Made by a program: the position numbers and the translations under genes. Positions 5,907 through 14,079 of a DNA stretch of 21,397 nucleotides are shown here, one piece after another. This stretch comes from Thiobacillus sp. UBA2597 (GTDB lineage: Bacteria; Pseudomonadota; Gammaproteobacteria; Burkholderiales; Thiobacillaceae), in assembly GCA_002339725.1 (NCBI GenBank), contig DDKN01000004.1:1-21397 (forward strand). Direction: 5' to 3'. The notes under the pieces were generated by a model that did no database searches, had not been told where the DNA came from, and worked only from the letters and a program-made list of their open reading frames with translations. Within the stretch, counting starts at the first letter, position 1. Every line of letters starts with the position of its first letter.

Positions 5907-6896
5907 ATGTCCACCGACGCCAAGCTGCCGCCCGCCATCTTTCTCATGGGCCCCACCGCCTGTGGCAAGACCGACCTGGCGGTGCAGCTCGCCGAGCATC
6001 TGCCCTGCGAGATCATCAGCGTCGATTCGGCCCTGGTCTATCGTGGCATGGACATCGGCACCGCCAAGCCGGATGCGGCGACGCTGGCGCGGGCGCCGCA
6101 TCATCTGATCGACCTGATCGAGCCGACCCAGAGCTATTCCGCCGAGCAGTTCCGGCAGGACGCCCTGCGCCTGATGGCCGAGATCACGGGGCGCGGCCGG
6201 ATTCCGCTTTTGGTCGGCGGCACCATGCTCTATTTCAAGGCGTTAAAGGAAGGCCTGGACGCCCTGCCCGAGGCCGACCCCGAGCTGCGCGCCGAGATCG
6301 AGGCGCGCGCGGCCGAGCTGGGCTGGCCGGCGCTGCATGCCGAACTGGCCCGGCTGGACCCGGAGACCGCGGCGCGCCTGAAGCCCACCGATGCCCAGCG
6401 CATCCAGCGCGCGCTGGAGGTGTGTTATCTCAGTGGTGAGCCGATGAGCGCGCTGTTGCGCCGCAAGCGCAGTGAAAACCGCCCTCACCCCGGCCCTCCC
6501 CCGGAGGGGGAGGGGGCAAAGATTCCCTATCGCCTGATCGAGATCGCCTTGATCCCGTCCGACCGCGCCGCCCTGCATGCGCGGATCAACCAGCGGTTCA
6601 AGGCGATGATCGAGGCCGGCCTCGTCGATGAGCTGCGCGGCTTGCGCGAGCGCTACGCATTGAACCCCGGCCTGCCCGCGATGCGCTGCGTCGGCTATCG
6701 TCAGGCCTGGCAGTTCCTCGAAGGCGAGCTCGACGCCGCCGGCCTGTACGCGACCGGCGCCGCCGCCACCCGGCAGCTGGCCAAGCGCCAGCTCACCTGG
6801 CTGCGCGGCTGGCAGGGGGCCGAAATTTTCGATTGTTTGCGGCCGGATCTGGCCGCGGCGGTGCTGGCCTATCTCGACCGGCGCCTGGCCGGGTAA
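5907..6896 (+). CDS. miaA: tRNA dimethylallyltransferase
   Basis: MiaA transfers a dimethylallyl group to N6 of adenosine 37 in tRNAs that read codons starting with U. The protein has 329 residues. The P-loop GPTACGKT is at 15-22, DSALVYRGMDIGTAKP at 40-55, the HHLIDLIEP motif at 65-73, LLVGGTMLYFKAL at 101-113 and the late tRNA-contact region PAMRCVGYRQAW further on. Residues about 191-204 (NRPHPGPPPEGEGA) are encoded by a palindromic C/G-rich repeat (6494-6514) that lies in frame and appears to be an insertion in the family alignment. The start ATG has no strong ribosome site but fits the family N-terminus. It is convergent with xseA. Confidence 0.95.
   Translation: MSTDAKLPPAIFLMGPTACGKTDLAVQLAEHLPCEIISVDSALVYRGMDIGTAKPDAATLARAPHHLIDLIEPTQSYSAEQFRQDALRLMAEITGRGRIPLLVGGTMLYFKALKEGLDALPEADPELRAEIEARAAELGWPALHAELARLDPETAARLKPTDAQRIQRALEVCYLSGEPMSALLRRKRSENRPHPGPPPEGEGAKIPYRLIEIALIPSDRAALHARINQRFKAMIEAGLVDELRGLRERYALNPGLPAMRCVGYRQAWQFLEGELDAAGLYATGAAATRQLAKRQLTWLRGWQGAEIFDCLRPDLAAAVLAYLDRRLAG
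6494..6514. repeat. Palindromic repeat inside miaA
   Basis: Perfect 9-bp arms CCCTCCCCC and GGGGGAGGG enclose a GGA loop, preceded by CCTCACCCCGG. This looks like one of the intergenic C/G-rich palindromic repeats common in betaproteobacteria, but here it is translated in frame within miaA. It resembles the two palindromes at 5208 and 5274 in arm composition. Confidence 0.75.
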
Positions 6897-6907
6897 GAGC
6901 TGATGTC

Positions 6908-6968
6908 GTTCCCGCGCAGGCGGGAACCCAGAACGATCAATCAACTAGATGCCCGCCTGAGCGGGCAT
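6908..6968. repeat. Paired palindromic repeats between miaA and xseA
   Basis: Two hairpins are visible. GTTCCCGC (6908-6915) pairs with GCGGGAAC (6920-6927), and ATGCCCGC (6949-6956) pairs with GCGGGCAT (6961-6968), each with a 4-nt loop. The pair lies between the stop codons of two convergent genes. It resembles a widespread REP-like pair of proteobacterial genomes and may serve as a bidirectional transcript end. There is no T-tract, so it is not a classical intrinsic terminator. Confidence 0.75.
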
Positions 6969-7000
6969 GACGGCTCAATCAGACCTTCCCGAGCGATCGA

Positions 7001-8329
7001 TTACTCTTTGATTCGCGTCACCTGCGCCCCGAGCCCGCCCCGGGCCAGGGTGACCTCGATCCCGCTCCCCACTTTCAAGTCCTTGCTGTCGCGCACGATG
7101 CGGCCTTGGGCATCGCGCACGATGCTGTAGCCGCGTTCGAGCACGGCCTGGGGGTTGAGGTGGGCCAGGTGGCTGGCCAGGGTGTCGAGCCGGGCGGCGA
7201 GCCGGGCCAGGTGCTGGCCCTGCGCCCGCCGCTGGCGCTGCGCCAGATAGTGCAGGCGCTGCCGCAGGGCGGCCAGATCGGGCCGCAGGCTGCGCAACCG
7301 GGATGCCAGCTGCTCGCTGCGCCGGTGACTCTGTTGCAGGCGACCGCTCAGGGCGTGCTGCAGGCGCCGGGCGAGGTGGTCGATGTGGCGCCGCTGCTGG
7401 TCCAGGCGCGCGGCGGGGTGGATCAGCCGCCGGGTCAGGCCGTCGATGCGCTGGGCCAGGTTGTCCAGCCGGCGGCGCTGGCCGAACTGCAGGCGGCGGG
7501 TGAGGTGGTCGATCTGCTGGGCCAGCTCCGCCCGGTCCGGCGTGGCCAGCTGGGCGGCGCCGGTCGGGGTGGGGGCGCGCAGGTCGGCGACGAAGTCGGC
7601 GATGGTGAAGTCGGTCTCGTGGCCGACGCCGGACACGGTGGGAATGGGGCAGGCGGCAATCGCCCGGGCCACGATCTCTTCGTTGAAGGCCCAGAGGTCT
7701 TCGATGCTGCCGCCGCCACGCACGATGAGCAGCACGTCGCACTCGGCCCGCGCGCCGGCGGTGCGGATGGCGCCGGCGATCTGCTCGGCCGCGCCGCTGC
7801 CCTGCACCAAGGTCGGGTAGATCACCACCGGCGCGGCCGGCCAGCGCCGGCGCAGGGTGGTGAGCACGTCGCGCAGGGCGGCGGCCTTGCTTGATGTGAC
7901 GATGCCGATGCGCTGCGGCAGGCGCGGCAGGGCCTTCTTGCGCGCCGGGTCGAACAGGCCTTCTTGCTCCAGTTTTTCCTTCAGGCGGTTGAAGGCCTCG
8001 AACAGGGCGCCCAGGCCGGCCCGGCGCAGGGTCTCGACCGAGAGCTGGAACTCGCCGCGTGCTTCATACAGCGTGGCGACGGCGCGCACCTCGATGTGGT
8101 CGCCCTCGCGCGGCTGCCAGTCGAGGAACTGGTTGCGGTTCTTGAACATGGCGCAGCGCACGCTGGCCTGGGCGTCTTTCAATGTGAAATACCAGTGGCC
8201 GGAGGGGGCGCGGGTGAAGTTGGACACCTCGCCGGCCACCCAGCAGAGCGGGATCTGGCCTTCGATGGCCCGGCGCGCCAGGCGATTCAACTGGCTGACG
8301 GTGAGGACATCCGATGCGGCTTGGTTCAT
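7001..8329 (-). CDS. xseA: Exodeoxyribonuclease VII large subunit
   Basis: XseA with XseB forms exonuclease VII, which degrades single-stranded DNA in both directions in the cytoplasm. This is 442 residues, close to the E. coli enzyme. The N-terminal OB fold includes VAGEVSNFTRAPSGHWYFTL. The nuclease core includes GIVTSSKAAALRDV, the hallmark RGGGSIEDLWAFNEE and VSGVGHETDFTIADF. The C-terminal third is arginine- and glutamine-rich, predicted coiled coil. An in-frame ATG at 8368 exists; 8329 is preferred because MNQAASDVLTVSQLN matches the usual family start. No obvious ribosome site precedes it. xseB is not in the window. Confidence 0.95.
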   Translation of the reverse strand: MNQAASDVLTVSQLNRLARRAIEGQIPLCWVAGEVSNFTRAPSGHWYFTLKDAQASVRCAMFKNRNQFLDWQPREGDHIEVRAVATLYEARGEFQLSVETLRRAGLGALFEAFNRLKEKLEQEGLFDPARKKALPRLPQRIGIVTSSKAAALRDVLTTLRRRWPAAPVVIYPTLVQGSGAAEQIAGAIRTAGARAECDVLLIVRGGGSIEDLWAFNEEIVARAIAACPIPTVSGVGHETDFTIADFVADLRAPTPTGAAQLATPDRAELAQQIDHLTRRLQFGQRRRLDNLAQRIDGLTRRLIHPAARLDQQRRHIDHLARRLQHALSGRLQQSHRRSEQLASRLRSLRPDLAALRQRLHYLAQRQRRAQGQHLARLAARLDTLASHLAHLNPQAVLERGYSIVRDAQGRIVRDSKDLKVGSGIEVTLARGGLGAQVTRIKE

Positions 8330-8586
8330 GGCGCGATTATCGCCGCAAAGCGGCGGGCTGTCTGGCACCGGGGCAAAACCTCACGGATCCACGCGGGTTC
8401 GCGGCCCGGTTTGCGGAGGGATTAATCCACATTTTGAAAAAGTTCCCGTGGGGGGCGTGCTAAGTGCTTGCCGCTCTTAGGGAATTTTATAAGTCATTGT
8501 TTTTTATAGGGTGCGGCGGCGGTTAAAAAATAGCCGTCGCGTCTGAAACGGTTTTGTCACGGCCACTTAGGCGCGCTGTACCGGGC

Positions 8587-8607
8587 TTATGCACAAAGTT
8601 ATCCACA
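8587..8607 (+). promoter_or_regulatory. Tandem DnaA-box-like motifs
   Basis: TTATGCACA at 8587-8595 and the perfect consensus TTATCCACA at 8599-8607 are 3 bp apart. A one-mismatch version TAATCCACA occurs at 8424-8432, and TGTGGAAGA at 8614-8622 is one base from an inverted box. An AT-rich segment lies about 75-110 bp to the left. DnaA binding is plausible, but whether for replication control or gene regulation is not known. Confidence 0.45.
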
Positions 8608-8750
8608 GGTTTTGTGGAAGATCGCGTCCGGATGCCGGTCAGGGCCCAGGCGCAGGGCCCTGTCGGCCGCGGCCCGGCCTGTCTGGGCCCGACCGGCGGC
8701 CTGCGAGGTTTTTTTATTAAGACGATGGGTTTATAGTTAGCCCTTTTTCC

Positions 8751-8780
8751 ACGGCGGCTTGCGAGCCGCCGTATGTTTTT
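8751..8780 (+). terminator. Terminator-like hairpin ahead of argD
   Basis: Perfect 9-bp arms ACGGCGGCT (8751-8759) and AGCCGCCGT (8764-8772) with loop TGCG are followed by ATGTTTTT. No plus-strand gene ends just upstream, since xseA reads the other way. A possible -10 TATAGT at 8732-8737 would start RNA only a few bases before the hairpin, so it could act as an attenuator in the argD leader. There is no obvious leader peptide. A roadblock for unannotated upstream transcription is the alternative. Confidence 0.55.
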
Positions 8781-8806
8781 CATTCCGATAGCGGTTGTGG
8801 GAAGCG

Positions 8807-9979
8807 ATGAGCGATTTCCTGATGCAAACCTACGCCCGGCAGCCCGTGGCCTTTGTCCGCGGCGAAGGGGTCTGGCTCTACGACGAAAACGGTGACAAGT
8901 ATCTGGACGCCCTGGCCGGCGTGGCCGTCAACGGCCTGGGCCACGGCCACCCCAAGCTGGCGGCCGCCCTGTGCGAGCAGGCCGGCCGGCTGATCCACAC
9001 CTCGAACCTCTACCGCATCCTGGAGCAGGAGCGCCTGGCCGAGCGCCTGTGCCAGCTGTCCGGCCTTGAGCGCGCCTTCTTCTGCAACTCCGGCGCCGAG
9101 GCCAACGAGGCCGCGATCAAGATCGCCCGCCTGTATGGCCACAACAAGGGCATCGACAACCCGGCCATCGTGGTCATGGAGAAGAGCTTCCACGGCCGCA
9201 CCATGGCCACCCTGTCGGCCACCGGCAACCGCAAGGTGCAGGCCGGCTTCGAGCCGCTGGTCACCGGCTTCGTCCGGGTGCCGTTCGGCGATGCCGAGGC
9301 GGTGGCCAAGCTGGCCGAGCACCACAACAACATCGTCGCCGTCCTGGTCGAACCGTTCCAGGGCGAAGGCGGGGTCAATGTCCCCCAAGCCGATTACCTG
9401 ACCCGTCTGCGCGCGATCTGCGACCAAAACGAATGGCTGCTGATGCTGGACGAGGTGCAGACCGGCATCGGCCGCACCGGCACCTGGTTCGCCTTCCAGC
9501 ACAGCCAGATGCTGCCGGACGTGATGACCCTGGCCAAGGGCCTGGGCTCGGGCGTGCCGGTGGGGGCCTGCCTGGCGCGCGGCGCGGCGGCCGAAACCTT
9601 CGTGCCGGGCAAGCATGGTTCCACCTTCGGCGGCAATCCGCTGGCCTGCGTCGCGGCATTGACCACATTGCAGGTGATGGCGGAGGAACGGCTGCTGGAA
9701 AACGCCGCCGACGTCGGCGCCTTCATCCGGGCCGACCTGGCCCAGCGCCTGAAGGATGTGGCCGGGGTGCGCGAGATCCGCGGCCAGGGCCTGATGATTG
9801 GCATCGAACTCGACCGGCCCTGCGGCGACCTGGTGGCCCAGGCGCTGGCGCAGAAGCTGCTGATCAACGTCACCTCCGACACGGTGGTGCGGCTGCTGCC
9901 GCCGCTGATCCTGTCGCGGCAGGAGGCGGGCCAGTTGACCGAGAAACTCGCTGGTCTGATTCGGGCGTTCCTCGCCTGA
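8807..9979 (+). CDS. argD: Acetylornithine aminotransferase
   Basis: ArgD converts N-acetylglutamate semialdehyde to N-acetylornithine with glutamate as amino donor, using pyridoxal phosphate. It may also serve lysine synthesis as succinyldiaminopimelate aminotransferase. The protein has 390 residues. Visible features are SGAEANEAAIK at 95-105 (phosphate binding), FHGRTMATLSATG at 128-140, LDEVQTGIGRTG at 214-225 and the PLP lysine, Lys244, in TLAKGLGSG. The ATG at 8807 is preferred over an upstream in-frame TTG because GGGAAG lies just before it. It is the first gene of an arginine cluster, and the next gene begins 11 bp after its stop. Confidence 0.96.
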   Translation: MSDFLMQTYARQPVAFVRGEGVWLYDENGDKYLDALAGVAVNGLGHGHPKLAAALCEQAGRLIHTSNLYRILEQERLAERLCQLSGLERAFFCNSGAEANEAAIKIARLYGHNKGIDNPAIVVMEKSFHGRTMATLSATGNRKVQAGFEPLVTGFVRVPFGDAEAVAKLAEHHNNIVAVLVEPFQGEGGVNVPQADYLTRLRAICDQNEWLLMLDEVQTGIGRTGTWFAFQHSQMLPDVMTLAKGLGSGVPVGACLARGAAAETFVPGKHGSTFGGNPLACVAALTTLQVMAEERLLENAADVGAFIRADLAQRLKDVAGVREIRGQGLMIGIELDRPCGDLVAQALAQKLLINVTSDTVVRLLPPLILSRQEAGQLTEKLAGLIRAFLA

Positions 9980-9990
9980 GGAGGGTTGTC

Positions 9991-10917
9991 ATGACTCAGG
10001 TGGTGAAACACTTCCTGCAGTTCAAGGATTTGTCGCGCGAAGAACTCGCGCATCTGTTCACCCGCACCGGGGTGATCAAGCAGCGCTTCAAGCGCTACCA
10101 GCCCTATCACCCGCTGGCCGACCGCACCCTGGCGATGATCTTCGAGAAGAACTCGACCCGCACCCGGCTGTCGTTCGAGGCCGGCATGCACCAGCTGGGC
10201 GGCGCCGCCATCTACCTCAACACGCGCGACACCCAGCTCGGCCGGGGCGAGCCGGTGGAGGACGCGGCCGAGGTGATCTCGCGCATGGTCGACATCGTGA
10301 TGATCCGCACCTTCGAGCAGGAGATCATCGAGCGCTTCGCCGCCCACTCCCGGGTGCCGGTGATCAACGGCCTGACCAATGAATACCATCCCTGCCAGAT
10401 CCTGGCCGACATCTACACCTTCATCGAGCACCGGGGCGACATCCGGGGCAAGACCGTGGCCTGGATCGGCGACTCGAACAACATGTGCAACACCTGGCTG
10501 CAGGCGGCCGAGGTGCTGGACTTCAACGTCCATGTCTCCACCCCGCCCGGTTATGAGGTGGAGCCCGAGCGCGCTGGCCTGTTCGGCACCGACCATTTCG
10601 AGGCCTTCGCCGACCCGATGGAGGCCTGCCGCGGCGCCGACCTGGTGACCACCGACGTCTGGACCAGCATGGGCTTCGAGGCCGAGAACGCCGAGCGGAT
10701 GCAGGCCTTCGCCGACTGGCAGGTCGATGCCGAGATGATGAAGGTGGCCAAGAAGGATGCGCTGTTCATGCACTGCCTGCCCGCCCATCGCGGCGAGGAG
10801 GTAGCGGCCGAGGTGATCGACGGCCCCCAAAGCGTGGTCTGGGACGAAGCCGAAAACAGGCTCCACACCCAGAAAGCCCTGTTGGAATACCTGTTGCTCG
10901 GGCGCATCGAGAAATAG
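9991..10917 (+). CDS. argF: Ornithine carbamoyltransferase
   Basis: ArgF joins carbamoyl phosphate and ornithine to give citrulline in the cytoplasm. The 308-residue length is normal. The carbamoyl-phosphate motif STRTR is at 55-59, HPCQ at 133-136 and the ornithine-binding HCLP at 261-264. The start ATG is preceded by GAGGAGGG at a good distance; longer in-frame readings upstream overlap argD. It is almost certainly co-transcribed with argD. Biosynthetic rather than catabolic use is inferred from the argD and argG neighbours. Confidence 0.96.
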   Translation: MTQVVKHFLQFKDLSREELAHLFTRTGVIKQRFKRYQPYHPLADRTLAMIFEKNSTRTRLSFEAGMHQLGGAAIYLNTRDTQLGRGEPVEDAAEVISRMVDIVMIRTFEQEIIERFAAHSRVPVINGLTNEYHPCQILADIYTFIEHRGDIRGKTVAWIGDSNNMCNTWLQAAEVLDFNVHVSTPPGYEVEPERAGLFGTDHFEAFADPMEACRGADLVTTDVWTSMGFEAENAERMQAFADWQVDAEMMKVAKKDALFMHCLPAHRGEEVAAEVIDGPQSVVWDEAENRLHTQKALLEYLLLGRIEK

Positions 10918-11074
10918 GAAGGAGTGAGTTGTGGAGCCTGTTTCAGTGAAGGCTCTTGTGCCCTTTAGGGTGAACCTGCGCAGCAGTAAAGCGCGGAGCG
11001 CGCGGCCGGAACTAAAATCGGCTGCACACACCACCTGGCCGCCGGCGCGGAATGACGAATAGGGAAGCAACCGA
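10918..11074. other. Spacer between argF and the DUF2283 gene
   Basis: 157 bp without a gene. It contains alternating G/C-rich sequence (GCGCGGAGCGCGCGGCCGG near 10995-11013), but no clear terminator with a T-tract and no convincing promoter. It could be a degenerate repeat. Confidence 0.4.
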
Positions 11075-11302
11075 ATGAACATCGCCTACTTCAAAGACAC
11101 CGATTCCCTCTACATCGAGCTCTCGCCCGAGGACCCGACCCACGCCTGGGAGGCGCACGAGGGCGTGGTGCTCAACATGAGCGCGGACAACCGCGTGGTC
11201 GGCATCGAGATCGAGAAGGCCAGCCTCAAGGCCAACCTGAACATGCTGCGCATCGGCAATTTCCCCGGCGAAGTCCACACCGTTGAGGGTTCCGCCCACT
11301 GA
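11075..11302 (+). CDS. DUF2283 family small protein
   Basis: This encodes 75 residues. The opening MNIAYFKDTDSLYIELSP and the later VVLNMSADNRVVGIEIEKAS match the DUF2283 pattern, a small beta-rich fold with a strand that reads D-x-L-Y-I and another V-G-I-E-I-x-x-A. Biochemical function is unknown; some family members lie next to toxin-like genes. GGGAAG lies about 9 bases before the ATG. The stop codon overlaps the region just before the cytochrome ribosome site, so the two genes are likely in one transcript. Confidence 0.85.
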   Translation: MNIAYFKDTDSLYIELSPEDPTHAWEAHEGVVLNMSADNRVVGIEIEKASLKANLNMLRIGNFPGEVHTVEGSAH

Positions 11303-11316
11303 TGAGGAGAACCATC

Positions 11317-11760
11317 ATGACCCGACTGCTGATCCTGCTTGCCACGCTGCTGCCCACCCTGGTTTTTGCCGCCGAGGCCAAACTGCCGGAGGATGGGCGC
11401 GTCCTGGTCAAGATGCCCCCCCTGCAGCAGACCCTGATGCGGCAGGACATGGTCGAGCACCTCTCCGCCCTGCACGCCGTGCTCGGGCTCATGGCCGAGG
11501 GCAAACTCGACCAGGCGGCCGAGCTGGCCGAGAAGGCGCTGGGGGTCAGCTCGATGGGCAAGCACGCCGCCGCCACCGGCGGCCAGGGCCCGGGCCGTTA
11601 CATGCCCGAGGCCATGCGCGGCATCGGTGTTGGCATGCACCAGGCGGCGAGCGAGTTCGCCCGGGTGGCGAAGCAGGGCGACCGGGCCGCGGCCTACCGC
11701 GCCCTCGAGCCGGTGACCGCGGCCTGCGCCGCCTGCCATAACGGTTTTCGCATCCGCTGA
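11317..11760 (+). CDS. Cytochrome c'/c556-like periplasmic protein
   Basis: This encodes 147 residues. A signal peptide is clear (TRLLILLATLLPTLVFA, cleavage before AEAK), so the product is exported. The mature part is mainly helical and ends with a single haem-binding CAACH at residues 137-141 followed by NGFRIR. A C-terminal CxxCH at the end of a four-helix protein is the class II cytochrome c arrangement (cytochrome c' or c556). An ATG at 11302 is in frame, but the one at 11317 is chosen because GAGGAG stands 7 bases before it. Its role could be electron transfer or binding of nitric oxide; this cannot be decided from the sequence. It is unusual inside an arginine gene cluster. Confidence 0.85.
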   Translation: MTRLLILLATLLPTLVFAAEAKLPEDGRVLVKMPPLQQTLMRQDMVEHLSALHAVLGLMAEGKLDQAAELAEKALGVSSMGKHAAATGGQGPGRYMPEAMRGIGVGMHQAASEFARVAKQGDRAAAYRALEPVTAACAACHNGFRIR

Positions 11761-11798
11761 GCGGCGGCTGCATTTATTTTTTTCGGTAGCGAGTGCAT

Positions 11799-13016
<1,218 letters not shown>

Positions 13017-13024
13017 ATCGTACG

Positions 13025-13150
13025 AACCGCAAAGGCGCAAAGGACACAGAGAAGGTTCGGGCCTCAAGGATCAATGCTTCGGACGATGCGCTCGTGGTAG
13101 TTGATAGATATTTAGTGGTTTAACTTTGCGCGCTTTGCGCCTTTGCGGTT
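13025..13150. repeat. MITE-like element with perfect 18-bp inverted ends
   Basis: AACCGCAAAGGCGCAAAG at 13025-13042 is the exact reverse complement of 13133-13150. The 126-bp element fills nearly all of the space between argG and ppnP. The core has no ORF of note. The A-rich, CGCAAAG-repeating arms look like a dispersed element that occurs in many proteobacteria (from memory). The end lies 17 bp before the ppnP start, so it may contribute to that gene's leader. Confidence 0.75.
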
Positions 13151-13167
13151 AATAAAGGAAATACGAG

Positions 13168-13482
13168 ATGTCCCAATTCGACAACGTCTCCGTGGTGAAG
13201 CAGGCCAACGTCTATTTCGACGGCAAGTGCGTCTCGCACAGCCTGCTGTTCCCCGACGGCAGCAAAAAATCGGTCGGCGTGATCTTCCCCTCCACCCTGA
13301 CCTTCAACACCGGTGCACCCGAGATCATGGAGATCAACCGTGGCCGCTGCCGCGTGCGCCTCAAGGGCGAGGCCGACTGGAAGGAATATGGCGCGGGCCA
13401 GAGCTTCGCCGTGCCGGGCAATTCCAGCTTCGACATCGAGACGCTGGAACTGCTCGATTACGTCTGCCATTTCGGGAATTAA
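13168..13482 (+). CDS. ppnP: Pyrimidine/purine nucleoside phosphorylase
   Basis: This 104-residue single-domain cupin belongs to the PpnP (YaiE, DUF1255) family. It cleaves nucleosides with phosphate to free base and pentose 1-phosphate, with broad specificity. Family features seen are NVYFDGKCVSHS near the start, GVIFPSTLTFNTGAPEIMEI in the middle and YGAGQSFAVPGNSSFDI near the end. AAAGGA precedes the ATG by 8 bases. It is followed after 9 bp by the proteasome-like gene. Confidence 0.93.
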   Translation: MSQFDNVSVVKQANVYFDGKCVSHSLLFPDGSKKSVGVIFPSTLTFNTGAPEIMEINRGRCRVRLKGEADWKEYGAGQSFAVPGNSSFDIETLELLDYVCHFGN

Positions 13483-13491
13483 GGGCGTCGG

Positions 13492-14070
13492 ATGACCACC
13501 ATCGCGGTCGTCAGGAAGAACGGCGTCATCGCCATCGCCGCCGACACTTTGACCAAGTGGGGCAGCGGCAAGGAGTCGGCTGACTACATCGTCAACCACG
13601 GCAAGTTCGTCCGGGTCGGTGAGAGCCTGATCGCGGTGTCGGGCAACGCCACCTTCAAGCACGTGCTCGACGACTACTTCGCCTCGGACGAGCGCCAGGC
13701 CACGCCCTTGCGCACGGTGCAGGAGATCTTCTCGGCCTGGCAGCAGATGCACAAGGCGCTGAAGGAGGAGTATTTCGTGCGGCCGGAGGAGAGTCAGGAC
13801 GACGCCCTGGAGTCCTCGCGCATGGACGTGCTGATCGCCAACCCCTATGGCATCTTCGGCGTCTCCGGCATGCGCACGGTGCAGGAGTTTTCCAAGTTCT
13901 ATGCCTATGGCAGCGGCACCGATTACGCCCTGGGCGCGCTCTACGCCAGCTATGGACGGCCCGAGCTCGGGGCCGAGGCCCTGGCCCGGCTGGCGATCGA
14001 GACCGCGGCCGAGTTCGACGACGGCACCGGGGCGCCGATCGAGTGCCATCTCTTCATTCCGGTGAAATAA
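13492..14070 (+). CDS. BPH-type (betaproteobacterial) proteasome homologue, Ntn hydrolase
   Basis: This encodes 192 residues of the proteasome beta/HslV fold. After removal of Met the protein would begin with Thr (TTIAVVRKNG), the catalytic nucleophile. Asp at mature position 17 (AIAADT) and a lysine at about 37 (HGKFVRVGESLIAVSG, equivalent to Lys33 with a short insertion) complete the active site. The later GSGTDYALGALYASYG corresponds to the HslV segment around Ser129. A characterised relative, BPH, comes from Thiobacillus denitrificans and forms a double ring of fourteen subunits. No ATPase partner gene (hslU or mpa-like) is nearby. The ppnP stop is 9 bp upstream and yajQ starts 9 bp downstream, so an operon is likely. 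Natural substrates are unknown. Confidence 0.88.
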   Translation: MTTIAVVRKNGVIAIAADTLTKWGSGKESADYIVNHGKFVRVGESLIAVSGNATFKHVLDDYFASDERQATPLRTVQEIFSAWQQMHKALKEEYFVRPEESQDDALESSRMDVLIANPYGIFGVSGMRTVQEFSKFYAYGSGTDYALGALYASYGRPELGAEALARLAIETAAEFDDGTGAPIECHLFIPVK

Positions 14071-14079
14071 GGAGTGCCC

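Larger units (their letters stand above)
8330..8806. other. Long intergenic region between xseA and argD
   Basis: These 477 bases separate two divergent genes. The left part is an AT-rich patch (around 8478-8512) flanked by DnaA-box-like motifs. The right part has a G/C-rich stretch (8635-8705), a T-rich stretch and a terminator-like hairpin before argD. Short open frames occur on both strands but have neither ribosome sites nor recognisable content, so I call no gene here. Confidence 0.6.

Noticed and set aside
8523..8783. 86-codon minus-strand frame between xseA and argD
   Set aside because: No ribosome site, arginine/proline-rich composition, and it spans the DnaA boxes and terminator hairpin.
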